Below are positions 5,884 to 13,388 of a DNA stretch of 13,388 nucleotides, in pieces. The notes below the pieces were generated by a model. The model saw only the letters and a list, made by a program, of their open reading frames with translations. It was not told the DNA's origin and did not search any database. Made by a program: the position numbers and the translations under genes. Each line of letters opens with the position of its first letter. The stretch's first letter is position 1. Source of the DNA: Dehalococcoidia bacterium (GTDB taxonomy: Bacteria > Chloroflexota > Dehalococcoidia > E44-bin15); the NCBI GenBank assembly GCA_023129355.1, contig JAGMCC010000015.1:1-13388 (forward strand), in the 5' to 3' direction.

Positions 5884-5961
5884 ACGGGCTGAATATTAGT
5901 CTCGGGAGGACGAAAAAGTGGTAAACGGGCTGAATATTCGCCTAGGGAGGACGAAAAAGTG
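5874..5961 (+). repeat. 41-bp tandem repeat carrying stop, RBS and start signals
   Basis: Two full 41-bp units (5874-5914 and 5915-5955) differ at three bases. A third begins at 5956 (AAAGTG) and leads into herA. Each unit holds AAAGTGG-TAA (a stop), an ACGGGCTGAATATT segment and a GGGAGGACGAA ribosome binding site. Read in their own frames the units encode GLNISLGRTKKW-stop and GLNIRLGRTKK-stop. These resemble the HAS-barrel C-terminus RLNTILRRIKW-stop, so the unit is probably a duplicated gene end. Because 41 is not a multiple of three, the frame shifts with each unit. Confidence 0.85.
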
Positions 5962-7575
5962 ATGGAGGAGAGGAGGTTGGGAATCGTTGTCTCAGGCTCG
6001 CTGGCCAGGGGTGTTGAGGTCAGGCTCGATGGCGCTGTCTCGGTTGAAGACATTGCCGTTGGTCGCTATGTAACCATTGAGGGGGAAAAAAGGCGCTTTT
6101 TCGGCATGATCACCGATGTCACCCTGGACGCCATCGACCAGAGGCTTATGACCACGCCCCCTGATGTCTCCGACCCCTTCATCGCCGAGGTTCTCTCCGG
6201 GACGAGCACCTTCGGCAGGCTCCATATCCTGCCCTCGCTCACCATCGGGGGCGATGCCCTGAGCCTCCTTGAGGGTCCCCAGCAGGTGAAGACCGTGCCC
6301 ACCCACTTCTCCGTGGTACACGAGGCCAGCGAGCAGGATGTGGAGCGGGTATTCGGGCAGGTGGAGGAAAAGCAATTCTATATCGGCACCCCGCTCGACA
6401 TGGAGACCAGGGTACGTCTCAACCCGGGAGAGCTGGTGAAGCGCTCCAACGGTATCTTCGGCAAGAGCGGCACCGGGAAGACCTTTCTGGCACGGCTCAT
6501 CCTCATCGGCATATTACAGGAGGAGGCGGCGGTCAACCTGGTCTTCGATATGCACAGCGAGTATGGCTGGGAGGGCACCAGCGAGGAGGGGCGGAAGGTG
6601 AAGGCGCTAAAGCAGCTCTTCCCCTCCAAGGTGGCGGTTTTTACCCTCGATGAGGAGGGTGCCCGAAGGCGCAAGGTCTCCACCGACTTCGTGGTGGAGA
6701 TCGGCTACGATGAGATCGAGCCTGAGGACATCGCCATGCTCAGGGAGACCCTTGGCCTCACAGATGCCGCGGTGCAGGCTACCTATCGCCTCGCACGCAG
6801 GTTCGGGGAGCGAAAGTGGCTGGAGAGCTTCCTTGCCATGGAGAGCAGGGAAGAGATGAATGAACTGGCGCAAAGCCTGCAGGAGCATGAGGCGACCATG
6901 GCGGCACTTCATCGTCGCCTGGATAGCTTGAGGAGGCTTCGCTTCCTTGTGCCCCAGGCCAGAGATAATGCCATTCAGCGCATCCTGGAGTACCTCGACC
7001 GGGGGATGAATGTAGTCCTGGAGTTTGGCCGTTACACCGACATCGTTGCCTATATGCTGGTGGCCAACCTCCTCACCCGGCGCATTCACGCCCAGTATCG
7101 GGAGCGGATGGAGCGGGCGATGGGTGAGGACATCGCCTCGCCACGACCCCTAGTCATCACCATCGAGGAGGCGCACAAGTTCCTCAGCCATGAGCTTGCA
7201 GGGCAGACCATCTTCGGCACCATTGCCCGCGAGATGAGGAAGTACAATGTCACCCTGCTGGTAATCGACCAGCGCCCCAGCGGCATCGATGAGGAGGTGA
7301 TGAGCCAGATCGGCACCAAGATAACCTGCCTGCTGGATAATGAGCGGGACATCGATAGCGTGCTCACCGGGGTATCGGGAAAGAGCGAGCTCAAGGCGGT
7401 GCTGGCGAAGCTGGATACCAAGCAGCAGACGCTTATCTTCGGCCATGCCGTCCCCATGCCGGTGGTGGTGCGGACCAGGGAATACGGCTCGCCCCAGTCC
7501 TATAAGGAGCTTGGCTTTCGGGAGGCGCTGGAGCTAAAGAAGCAGGCGGAGGAGGACAAGGATTTGTGGGGATAA
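5959..7575 (+). CDS. herA: HerA-type hexameric DNA-translocating ATPase
   Basis: A 538-residue HerA/DUF87 ATPase that forms a hexameric ring, pumps double-stranded DNA and drives NurA. It has an N-terminal HAS barrel (about 5-60: LGIVVSGSLARGVEVRL, YVTIEGEKRRFFGMITDV); Walker A GIFGKSGTGKT at 165-175 with K174; an FDMHSEYGW motif at 196-204, corresponding to the conserved 'D-x-H-x-E-Y' of HerA; a helical insert (260-345); Walker B plus catalytic glutamate in PLVITIEEAHKFL (397-409, E403/E404); and TIAREMRKYNVTLLVIDQRPSGI (421-443), with arginines placed for an arginine finger. Length is normal. Start is GTG 5959 with GGGAGG at 5945-5950; the next codon is ATG (5962), which is also possible. 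The 3' end overlaps the restriction-modification gene by ten bases. Confidence 0.93.
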   Translation: MMEERRLGIVVSGSLARGVEVRLDGAVSVEDIAVGRYVTIEGEKRRFFGMITDVTLDAIDQRLMTTPPDVSDPFIAEVLSGTSTFGRLHILPSLTIGGDALSLLEGPQQVKTVPTHFSVVHEASEQDVERVFGQVEEKQFYIGTPLDMETRVRLNPGELVKRSNGIFGKSGTGKTFLARLILIGILQEEAAVNLVFDMHSEYGWEGTSEEGRKVKALKQLFPSKVAVFTLDEEGARRRKVSTDFVVEIGYDEIEPEDIAMLRETLGLTDAAVQATYRLARRFGERKWLESFLAMESREEMNELAQSLQEHEATMAALHRRLDSLRRLRFLVPQARDNAIQRILEYLDRGMNVVLEFGRYTDIVAYMLVANLLTRRIHAQYRERMERAMGEDIASPRPLVITIEEAHKFLSHELAGQTIFGTIAREMRKYNVTLLVIDQRPSGIDEEVMSQIGTKITCLLDNERDIDSVLTGVSGKSELKAVLAKLDTKQQTLIFGHAVPMPVVVRTREYGSPQSYKELGFREALELKKQAEEDKDLWG

Positions 7576-10520
7576 GGGATATGGCCATAACTAAAGAAGG
7601 GGCACAGCAAAAAGTAAAGGTTCTAATGGCAAAATACAATAGCCTAGACGCCCGTGCCATTAAGAGGTATGACGAGGCTAACACTCGTAAGGATTTCATA
7701 ATGCCCTTTTTTGAAGGTCTGGGCTGGGATACCCGCAACCGTGAGGAGGTTTGCGAGGAAGCCCGCGTCTCGAGGCAACGCGTAGACTATTCCTTTCGGC
7801 TGAAGGGCGCTACTAAGTTCTTTGTCGAAGCCAAAGCACTCAAGGTTGACCTAGATGACGCAAAGTGGGCACAACAGGTAATAGACTATGCCTACCATAA
7901 GGGCGTTACTTGGGCTGTCCTCACTGACTTCGAGGGCCTTAAGGTATTCAACGCTGAGTGGCACGAGGACAATATTGCAAAGAATCTGCTCTTTGAGATC
8001 CCCTGTCAGGAGTATGAGGAACGCTTTGATCAGCTCTGGTTCTTGTCCAAAGAAGCCATGCAAGAAGACCTCCTGGACAAAGAGGCAGCGAAGTGGGGCA
8101 GAAAGAGGAGCAGGACACCTGTTGGCGAGCAGCTATTCAAAGACCTCGTGGAATGGCGCGGGGTTCTGCATAAATACCTGTCAAAGTATAACAAGGAGCG
8201 CCGCGGTTATGAGATAGACGAAGCCGTACAGCGAATCCTCGACCGCCTTATCTTCATCCGCACCTGTGAGGATAGGGGACTCGAAGACCACACCCTCTGG
8301 CCATTATTGCAAGAGCCTGAGCACCTGCTTAGCCAGTTGCGAAACGTATGCACTGACTTCAACAACAGCTACGATAGCCGACTCTTCTTGCCTCATCTAG
8401 CCGACGAGCTAGACTGTGAGGCGACGCCCTTTTTGGAAGTAATAGAGAGGCTTTATACATCGAGGGATGGAGTTATTCGCTATGACTTCAATGCCATCGA
8501 TGCCGATGTCCTTGGTGGAATCTATGAGCAGTATTTGGGGCATCTACTAAAGAGGGCAGGAGAGGAAGTAGAGGTTATCTCCGAGCGGGGCAAGCGCAAA
8601 GCCCACGGAATTTACTATACCCCTAAGTTTGTGGTGCGCTACATTGTAGAGAACACCCTGGGGAGGGCGCTTGACGGCAAATCGCTCAATGAGGCGAAGA
8701 AAATCAGAATCCTTGACCCCGCTTGCGGTTCGGGTTCCTTCTTGGTGGAGGCGCTGGACTATCTGGAGAGGCACTGGCGGCGGCAGGGCTGGGTTCCGGA
8801 GGGTGGAGAGCAGGCAGATTTCTTTGATTATCTTACCCGTGTCCAATTCCTTATTGAAAACCTGTACGGCGTAGATGTGGATGCTCAGGCAGTTGAGATA
8901 GCCCAGCTTAACCTCATGCTCAAGAGCGCGTACCAAAGGTCACTCCTTCCCGACCTGAAAGACAATATACGTCAAGGCAACTCCCTAATCTCAGGCACGG
9001 AGGCGGAACTGCGCCGCTACTTTGGCGACAAATGGGAGGATAAACATCGCTTCAACTGGGAGGAGCAGTTTGACAAGATAAAGCCTGAGGGCAGGTTCGA
9101 TGTAATCATCGGGAATCCACCATATGTGCGCATACAATCTCTGCCGCGAGAAGATGCCGATTACTATCGCGACCGTTTTGAATCAGCCTTTGGCTCCTTT
9201 GACATCTACGTTCTTTTCCTAGAAAAAGCGGTTGAATTGCTGAAGCCCGGTGGGCGTTTGGGTTTCATTGCCTCAGGCAAATTCCTAAAGGCGGAATATG
9301 GCAAAAGAATACAACAAGTGCTGCATGAAAGCTGCACAGTTGAGAATATCGTTGACCTCTCGGCGCAACAAGTTTTTGCAGATTCCACCACTTATCCCGC
9401 AATCATAGTGATCAGAAAAGGGAAAGGCGACGAGCCATTGAGCTACACTCTAGTGCCAGGGAATTTACTCATTTCTGGCACTACAAAGCAGGTAGATCTA
9501 GCAGCACTGCCCACTGTTAAAGCTGCTCAAGAGGCTGTGGTCAAAGGGGTGTGGCCGCCAGTTTCGGCGGTGGGTGATAGCTTATTAGAAAAACTTTCCG
9601 CCGTGTCAGTGCAATTGAGAGACCTAGCTGATAGGGTGTTCGTGGGCTTACAGACTAGCGCTGATAACATATACATCCTAGAGAAGCGCGGTGAGCCAAA
9701 GGAGGGGTTGATCAAAGTCTACTCCCGCGCTTTGGGGCAGGAGTGGGAGCTGGAATCAGCTCTACTAAAGCCTCTGCTCAGCGGTAAAGATGTAGACCGC
9801 TATGGTTATCCATTGCCCGACCGGTTGATTCTATTTCCATATAAGGTTGTAGAGGATAAGGCGGAGCTAATACCGCCAACTGAATTTGCCTCAGCCTATC
9901 CCAAATGTTGGGAGTACCTTCTCCAAAACAGAGCAGCACTTGAAGATAGAGAAGGTGGGAAGATGCGTCATGAAAGGTGGTATGCTTTCGGGCGAACCCA
10001 GAACCTCGCTCTTCACGATCGCCGCAAGATGGCGATACCAAGGCTGGTTAAAAGGCTTGCCGCTGTCTATGACCAAACTGGAAATTTCTATCTGGATAAT
10101 GTTGATGTAGGTGGCCTTATCTTAAAAGAGGAGAGTGACGCGCATTATTCATATGTTCTCGGTCTGCTAAACAGCCCGTTGCTAAACCTCTATTTTCGGC
10201 GCATAAGCGTGCCCTTCAGGGGCGGCTTCTACTCAGCCAACCGCCAATTCCTAGAACCCTTGCCCATCCGCCGCATTGACTTCAAAAATCCTGAGGAAAA
10301 GAAGATGCATGATAAGCTGGTGGCATTGGTGGAAAGAATGCTGGAGCTAAACAAGCGCCTTGCTCCCATCCGCAACACCCCTTGCAATGAGCGGGATGAG
10401 ATTATGCGTGAAATAGAGCGCACCGACCGCAAGATAGATAACCTGGTGTATGACCTATATGGGCTGACTGATGAGGAACGGCAAATTGTGGAGGAACAGA
10501 CTAAAGAAGGAGGCACATAA
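7566..10520 (+). CDS. Single-chain type II (Eco57I/type IIG-like) restriction-modification enzyme
   Basis: A 984-residue enzyme combining nuclease, adenine methylase and target recognition. The N-terminus (about 1-140) has a HsdR_N-like nuclease with VDYSF (D74) and FFVEAKAL (E88, K90), a PD-(D/E)xK site. A helical linker (150-335) follows, with RTPVGEQLFKDL and LIFIRTCEDRGLED. The N6-adenine methylase starts at HGIYYTPKFVVRYIVENTL (348-366), with SAM motif DPACGSG (384-390) and catalytic NPPY (517-520). A TaqI-type specificity domain lies near 680-905 (VFVGLQTSADNIY, NPLPIRRI-like end), and a C-terminal coiled coil near 913-980. All key residues are intact, so it should cut and protect by itself. 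GTG 7566 has GGAGGAGG upstream and overlaps herA; ATG 7581 is the alternative. Composition is less GC-rich than herA. The recognition site is not predictable here. Confidence 0.9.
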   Translation: MGIRDMAITKEGAQQKVKVLMAKYNSLDARAIKRYDEANTRKDFIMPFFEGLGWDTRNREEVCEEARVSRQRVDYSFRLKGATKFFVEAKALKVDLDDAKWAQQVIDYAYHKGVTWAVLTDFEGLKVFNAEWHEDNIAKNLLFEIPCQEYEERFDQLWFLSKEAMQEDLLDKEAAKWGRKRSRTPVGEQLFKDLVEWRGVLHKYLSKYNKERRGYEIDEAVQRILDRLIFIRTCEDRGLEDHTLWPLLQEPEHLLSQLRNVCTDFNNSYDSRLFLPHLADELDCEATPFLEVIERLYTSRDGVIRYDFNAIDADVLGGIYEQYLGHLLKRAGEEVEVISERGKRKAHGIYYTPKFVVRYIVENTLGRALDGKSLNEAKKIRILDPACGSGSFLVEALDYLERHWRRQGWVPEGGEQADFFDYLTRVQFLIENLYGVDVDAQAVEIAQLNLMLKSAYQRSLLPDLKDNIRQGNSLISGTEAELRRYFGDKWEDKHRFNWEEQFDKIKPEGRFDVIIGNPPYVRIQSLPREDADYYRDRFESAFGSFDIYVLFLEKAVELLKPGGRLGFIASGKFLKAEYGKRIQQVLHESCTVENIVDLSAQQVFADSTTYPAIIVIRKGKGDEPLSYTLVPGNLLISGTTKQVDLAALPTVKAAQEAVVKGVWPPVSAVGDSLLEKLSAVSVQLRDLADRVFVGLQTSADNIYILEKRGEPKEGLIKVYSRALGQEWELESALLKPLLSGKDVDRYGYPLPDRLILFPYKVVEDKAELIPPTEFASAYPKCWEYLLQNRAALEDREGGKMRHERWYAFGRTQNLALHDRRKMAIPRLVKRLAAVYDQTGNFYLDNVDVGGLILKEESDAHYSYVLGLLNSPLLNLYFRRISVPFRGGFYSANRQFLEPLPIRRIDFKNPEEKKMHDKLVALVERMLELNKRLAPIRNTPCNERDEIMREIERTDRKIDNLVYDLYGLTDEERQIVEEQTKEGGT

Positions 10521-11345
10521 ATGTCAACGCGAGGAATAATAAAAATAGTGGTCTTTGGTGCACTGCTTGCAGGTGCCGGCGGCTTTTTGGGGCTGGTCCT
10601 GAGATGGGCCGGTGACGGGTGGGAGCACCTTATCCCCCCTACATGGGATGCCTTATACCTGGGTATCTGGTTCCTGGGGGCGCTGGTAGCCGTGGCGGTG
10701 ACTGGCGGGCTTGTCGCCGTGCTCCTTCGTCCTTTATGGGTGGCAGCTATCGCCTTTGCCGTCTCTGCCCTGGCGATGTTCCTCGCCTGGGAGATATCGT
10801 TGGCCGGCTTCATCGTGGCAGTGATTTACCTCCTGGTGGGATTACTCTATTTGTTAGGCGTGCGACGGGAGATCGAGAACCGCATCAGGTTTTCCGTGTG
10901 GCATATGATGCGTCCCCAGCTCATCCTGCTCGTGATGCTCACTGCGATAGCATGTGCCAGCCTCTATTTTGGATATGCCGCCGAGATCGAGAGGGAGGGC
11001 TTCTCTATCCCTGAAGGGACCGTAGACTGGGTTGTGGAGACAGCGGATGAGCATATCATCGATAGGATATTGCCCGATGAGGCAACCACTGAGGAGAGGC
11101 AGGATGCCCTGGACGAATTAAGAGACTTCCTGGAGGGCGATGTGGAGAGCGATATTAAGCCCTACGAAGGCTACATACCGGTGGGGCTCGCGGCTATTGT
11201 TTTCGGGATTCTAACTCCAGCAGCACTCCTCATTTCCTGGATACCGCTCTTAATCCTATCGCTGGCCTTTTTACTCCTGACCCGTTTCGGGGCGGTGAAA
11301 AAGGTAGCCAAAGCAGTCGAGGTAATCAGGCTGAGCATTGAATAG
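10521..11345 (+). CDS. Polytopic membrane protein of unknown function
   Basis: A 274-residue integral membrane protein that I do not recognise. About seven hydrophobic segments are visible: residues 6-26, 44-66, 71-90, 92-113, 128-150 and a closing pair at about 213-255. Between segments 5 and 6 lies an acidic, probably extracytoplasmic or peripheral loop (about 152-210) rich in Asp and Glu, including VDWVVETADEHIIDRILPDEATTEERQ-like sequence. The ATG directly abuts the stop of the restriction-modification gene, with GGAGG just upstream in that gene's 3' end, so expression is coupled. Its stop lies ten bases before the pabB GTG start. No transporter, protease or enzyme signature is apparent. 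Position suggests co-transcription with the methylase-nuclease, but composition is closer to pabB, and it may simply belong to the flanking genome. Confidence 0.8.
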   Translation: MSTRGIIKIVVFGALLAGAGGFLGLVLRWAGDGWEHLIPPTWDALYLGIWFLGALVAVAVTGGLVAVLLRPLWVAAIAFAVSALAMFLAWEISLAGFIVAVIYLLVGLLYLLGVRREIENRIRFSVWHMMRPQLILLVMLTAIACASLYFGYAAEIEREGFSIPEGTVDWVVETADEHIIDRILPDEATTEERQDALDELRDFLEGDVESDIKPYEGYIPVGLAAIVFGILTPAALLISWIPLLILSLAFLLLTRFGAVKKVAKAVEVIRLSIE

Positions 11346-11355
11346 AGGATCGGGC

Positions 11356-12816
11356 GTGCCTGTCGACAGCAACCTGAAGCGCTATCCGCTGGTCCAGGAG
11401 GTCTCCACCTCCTTAGAAGCCCCTGAAGCCTTCGAGCTTTTGAAGGATCGGCCCTTCTGCTTCTTCCTGGATAGCGGGATGGACCCCGAGACGCTGGGAC
11501 GTTACTCCTTCATGGGGAGTGACCCTTTTCTTATCCTGAAAAGCCGCGGTAAAGAGATCGCCCTTTTTTACGGCGATCGGCAGGAAACGGTGATCGGCAA
11601 CCCTTTTGATTTACTGCAGCAGATGCTCGAAAAATATTACCTCGACCCTTTCCCTTTCCCCATCCCTCTCATCGGCGGGGCCGTTGGCTACCTCAGCTAT
11701 GACCTGGGTCACTTCATCGAGCGCCTGCCGGCAACCGCCATCGATGACCTGAAGCTACCCGAGTGCTATATAGCCTTCTACGATGCCATCATCGCCTTCG
11801 ACCACCTGGAGGGGAGGACTTACATTTCTGCCACCGGGTTCCCCGAGATGGAGGAGGCGAGCAGGAGGAGTAAAGCCCAAGAGCGTATCGATGAATTGCG
11901 GGCTATGTTAGCAGAAACACCATGTCCTGAAGAGCCCCCACATTCTGGAGTGGTCCTCAGTTCGAAAAGTGCGAAAATACGCGCCAACTTCACCCATGAG
12001 GAATATGTTAAGGCGGTGGCTACCGCCAGGGAATACATCGCCAGCGGCGACATCTTTCAGGTCAACCTATCCCAGCGCTTTGACGTGGACTTGCCCATCG
12101 CTCCCTATGAGCTCTACAGGAGGCTGCGCCTCATCAATCCCGCCCCCTTCGCCTGCTACCTCAACTTTGACGATGTCACCGTGGCCAGTGCCTCCCCGGA
12201 GAGATTCCTCCGCCTTGAGGGGGACCTGGTGGGGACGCGCCCCATGAAGGGGACTCGCCCTAGGGGAAAATCGGCGGAGGAGGATGACGCCCTCGCCAGG
12301 GAGCTGCTGCAGAGCGTTAAGGACCGCGCCGAGAATGTGATGATCGTTGACCTGGAGAGGAATGACCTGGGGAGGGTTTGTAAGTATGGAACAGTAAGGG
12401 TGAGAGAGCTCTGGACCCTGGAGAGATATGCTACCGTATTTCAACTCACCTCCACGGTGGAAGGGAGACTCCGCGAGGGCAAGAACCGAATCGACCTGCT
12501 GAAGGCGACCTTCCCTGGGGGCTCGATCAGCGGTGCCCCTAAGGTGCGCGCTATGGAGATCATCGATGAGCTGGAGCCCACCAGGAGGGGCGTTTATACC
12601 GGCTCCTTGGGCTACCTGAGCTTCGATGGCGGGATGGACCTCAACATCGTGATCCGCACCTTCCTCATCAAGGGCGGGAAAGCATATTTTCAGGTTGGAG
12701 GTGGCATAGTTTACGACTCTGAACCTGAGGATGAGTATCAGGAGACCCTGGACAAGGCCAGGGCCCTGGTCGAGGCGCTGGAATTCTCGCCCTTTACGGA
12801 GGCAAAGAAATACTAG
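11356..12816 (+). CDS. pabB: Aminodeoxychorismate synthase component I (PabB)
   Basis: A 486-residue chorismate-utilising enzyme. It converts chorismate plus PabA-derived ammonia to 4-amino-4-deoxychorismate in folate synthesis. N-terminal domain: CFFLDSG...LGRYSFMGSDPF and IGGAVGYLSYDLG. Catalytic domain: EYVKAVATAREYIASGDIFQVNLSQRF, ASPERFLR, PMKGTRPRG, and FPGGSISGAPK (386-396) with MDLNIVIRTF. Lysine K298 in PMKGT marks PabB, because TrpE has alanine here (PIAGT). FPGG where TrpE has PAGT supports this. Length suits a PabB without a fused PabC. I chose GTG 11356 because AGAGGA (11344-11349) is well placed; TTG 11338 would add six residues and overlap the preceding gene. A role in tryptophan synthesis is less likely but cannot be excluded. 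Confidence 0.88.
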   Translation: MPVDSNLKRYPLVQEVSTSLEAPEAFELLKDRPFCFFLDSGMDPETLGRYSFMGSDPFLILKSRGKEIALFYGDRQETVIGNPFDLLQQMLEKYYLDPFPFPIPLIGGAVGYLSYDLGHFIERLPATAIDDLKLPECYIAFYDAIIAFDHLEGRTYISATGFPEMEEASRRSKAQERIDELRAMLAETPCPEEPPHSGVVLSSKSAKIRANFTHEEYVKAVATAREYIASGDIFQVNLSQRFDVDLPIAPYELYRRLRLINPAPFACYLNFDDVTVASASPERFLRLEGDLVGTRPMKGTRPRGKSAEEDDALARELLQSVKDRAENVMIVDLERNDLGRVCKYGTVRVRELWTLERYATVFQLTSTVEGRLREGKNRIDLLKATFPGGSISGAPKVRAMEIIDELEPTRRGVYTGSLGYLSFDGGMDLNIVIRTFLIKGGKAYFQVGGGIVYDSEPEDEYQETLDKARALVEALEFSPFTEAKKY

Positions 12817-12883
12817 CCACGGTTTTTTGTATGAGGCTCATGGAACGAAGTAGATATGAGAGAGTTGCCAGAACGGAGGGGAA

Positions 12884-13388
12884 GTGATACTAGTCATCGA
12901 TAACTATGACTCCTTCGTATATAACCTGGCTCAGTATATCGGCGAGCTGGGTAGGGAACCTGTCGTGTATCGCAATGACCAGATTACCCTGGAGGAGATC
13001 GAGGCGCTGGCACCCTCTCACATCGTGATCTCCCCGGGGCCGGGCACCCCTCGGGATGCCGGGATCTCCAACGATGTGGTGCGCCATTTTGCTGGCAAGG
13101 TGCCAATTTTGGGGGTCTGCCTGGGGCATCAATGCATCGGATATGTCTATGGTGGGTTGATCGTGCGCACGGTGCCCATGCACGGCAAGACCTCCCTGAT
13201 TCACCACGATGGCGAGATCATTTACCAAGGTCTCACCAACCCCTTCGAGGCGGGGCGCTATCACTCGCTGGCGATCGAGCGGGGATCCTTGCCACATTAC
13301 CTCAAGGTCTCGGCGGTGACCGAGGACGGGGTGATTATGGGGGTGCGCCATAAGAGGTTCGTGGTGGAGGGGGTCCAGTTTCACCCCG
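12884..13388 (+). CDS. pabA: Glutamine amidotransferase component PabA/TrpG (3' partial)
   Basis: The first 168 residues of a class I glutamine amidotransferase that supplies ammonia to PabB. It begins VIDNYDSFVYNLAQYIGELG, with SPGPGTP at the oxyanion-hole region, the nucleophile C79 in GVCLGHQ, and GVQFHP with H167 at the very end of the window. The final Glu of the Cys-His-Glu triad and the C-terminus lie beyond base 13388. Start is GTG 12884 preceded by GGAGGGG (12875-12881). It follows pabB by 67 bases on the same strand. In many bacteria one such subunit serves both PabB and TrpE. The adjacent PabB favours pabA here, and no trp genes are in view. Confidence 0.9.
   Translation, partial: MILVIDNYDSFVYNLAQYIGELGREPVVYRNDQITLEEIEALAPSHIVISPGPGTPRDAGISNDVVRHFAGKVPILGVCLGHQCIGYVYGGLIVRTVPMHGKTSLIHHDGEIIYQGLTNPFEAGRYHSLAIERGSLPHYLKVSAVTEDGVIMGVRHKRFVVEGVQFHP

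Noticed and set aside
10229..10813. 194-codon minus-strand open frame across the end of the restriction gene and start of the membrane protein
   Set aside because: Composition is Ser/Arg/Pro-rich shadow sequence, and it overlaps two supported plus-strand genes.
11338..12816. Anthranilate synthase component I (TrpE)
   Set aside because: PMKGT with lysine and FPGGSISGAPK point to PabB; TrpE has alanine and a PAGT-type motif at these places.
12817..12883. Terminator between pabB and pabA (T-run at 12822-12827)
   Set aside because: The T-run is not preceded by a stem, and the nearby ATGAGGCTCAT palindrome is too short and lies after it.
1..13388. CRISPR array, tRNA or rRNA genes, transposase or integrase genes
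   Set aside because: I saw no regularly spaced repeats with spacers, no tRNA or rRNA-like sequence and no recombinase motifs. The only tandem repeat is the 41-bp unit before herA.

Overview
All thirteen genes I can support lie on the + strand. Most are separated by a few bases, abut or overlap. The base composition is mixed: nurA, the HAS-barrel gene, herA and pabB are GC-rich, while the genes between about 1.7 and 4.3 kb are visibly AT-rich. GTG and TTG starts are frequent. A nurA / HAS-barrel / herA trio next to folate-pathway genes suggests an uncultured bacterium, perhaps Chloroflexota (Dehalococcoidia-like). That assignment is inference from gene content only.

Layout. 1-361: a small DUF3467-like gene behind an extended -10 promoter. 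362-496: a gap with a REP-like palindrome. 497-1696: NurA nuclease. 1717-4257: four small, mostly AT-rich accessory genes: two membrane-anchored proteins of unknown function, a Cys-rich DUF3795 protein and a small PD-(D/E)xK-like protein. The gaps around them hold related repeat sequences, one of which re-encodes the last eight residues of NurA plus a stop. 4279-5232: a GNAT acetyltransferase abutting an EmrE-like SMR transporter. 5248-7575: the HAS-barrel partner and the HerA hexameric ATPase, separated by a 41-bp tandem repeat. 7566-10520: a large single-chain restriction-modification enzyme overlapping the herA stop. 10521-11345: a polytopic membrane protein of unknown function. 11356-12816 and 12884-window end: PabB and PabA (4-amino-4-deoxychorismate synthase), PabA being cut by the window edge.

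How they may work together. HerA is a DNA-translocating ring and NurA its nuclease partner; together they resect DNA ends. Here nurA is separated from herA by a cargo of unrelated genes, and a complete methylase-nuclease is translationally joined to herA. This makes a candidate DNA-processing or phage-defence island whose cargo differs in composition from the core genes. The pabBA pair looks like ordinary folate (p-aminobenzoate) metabolism flanking the island.
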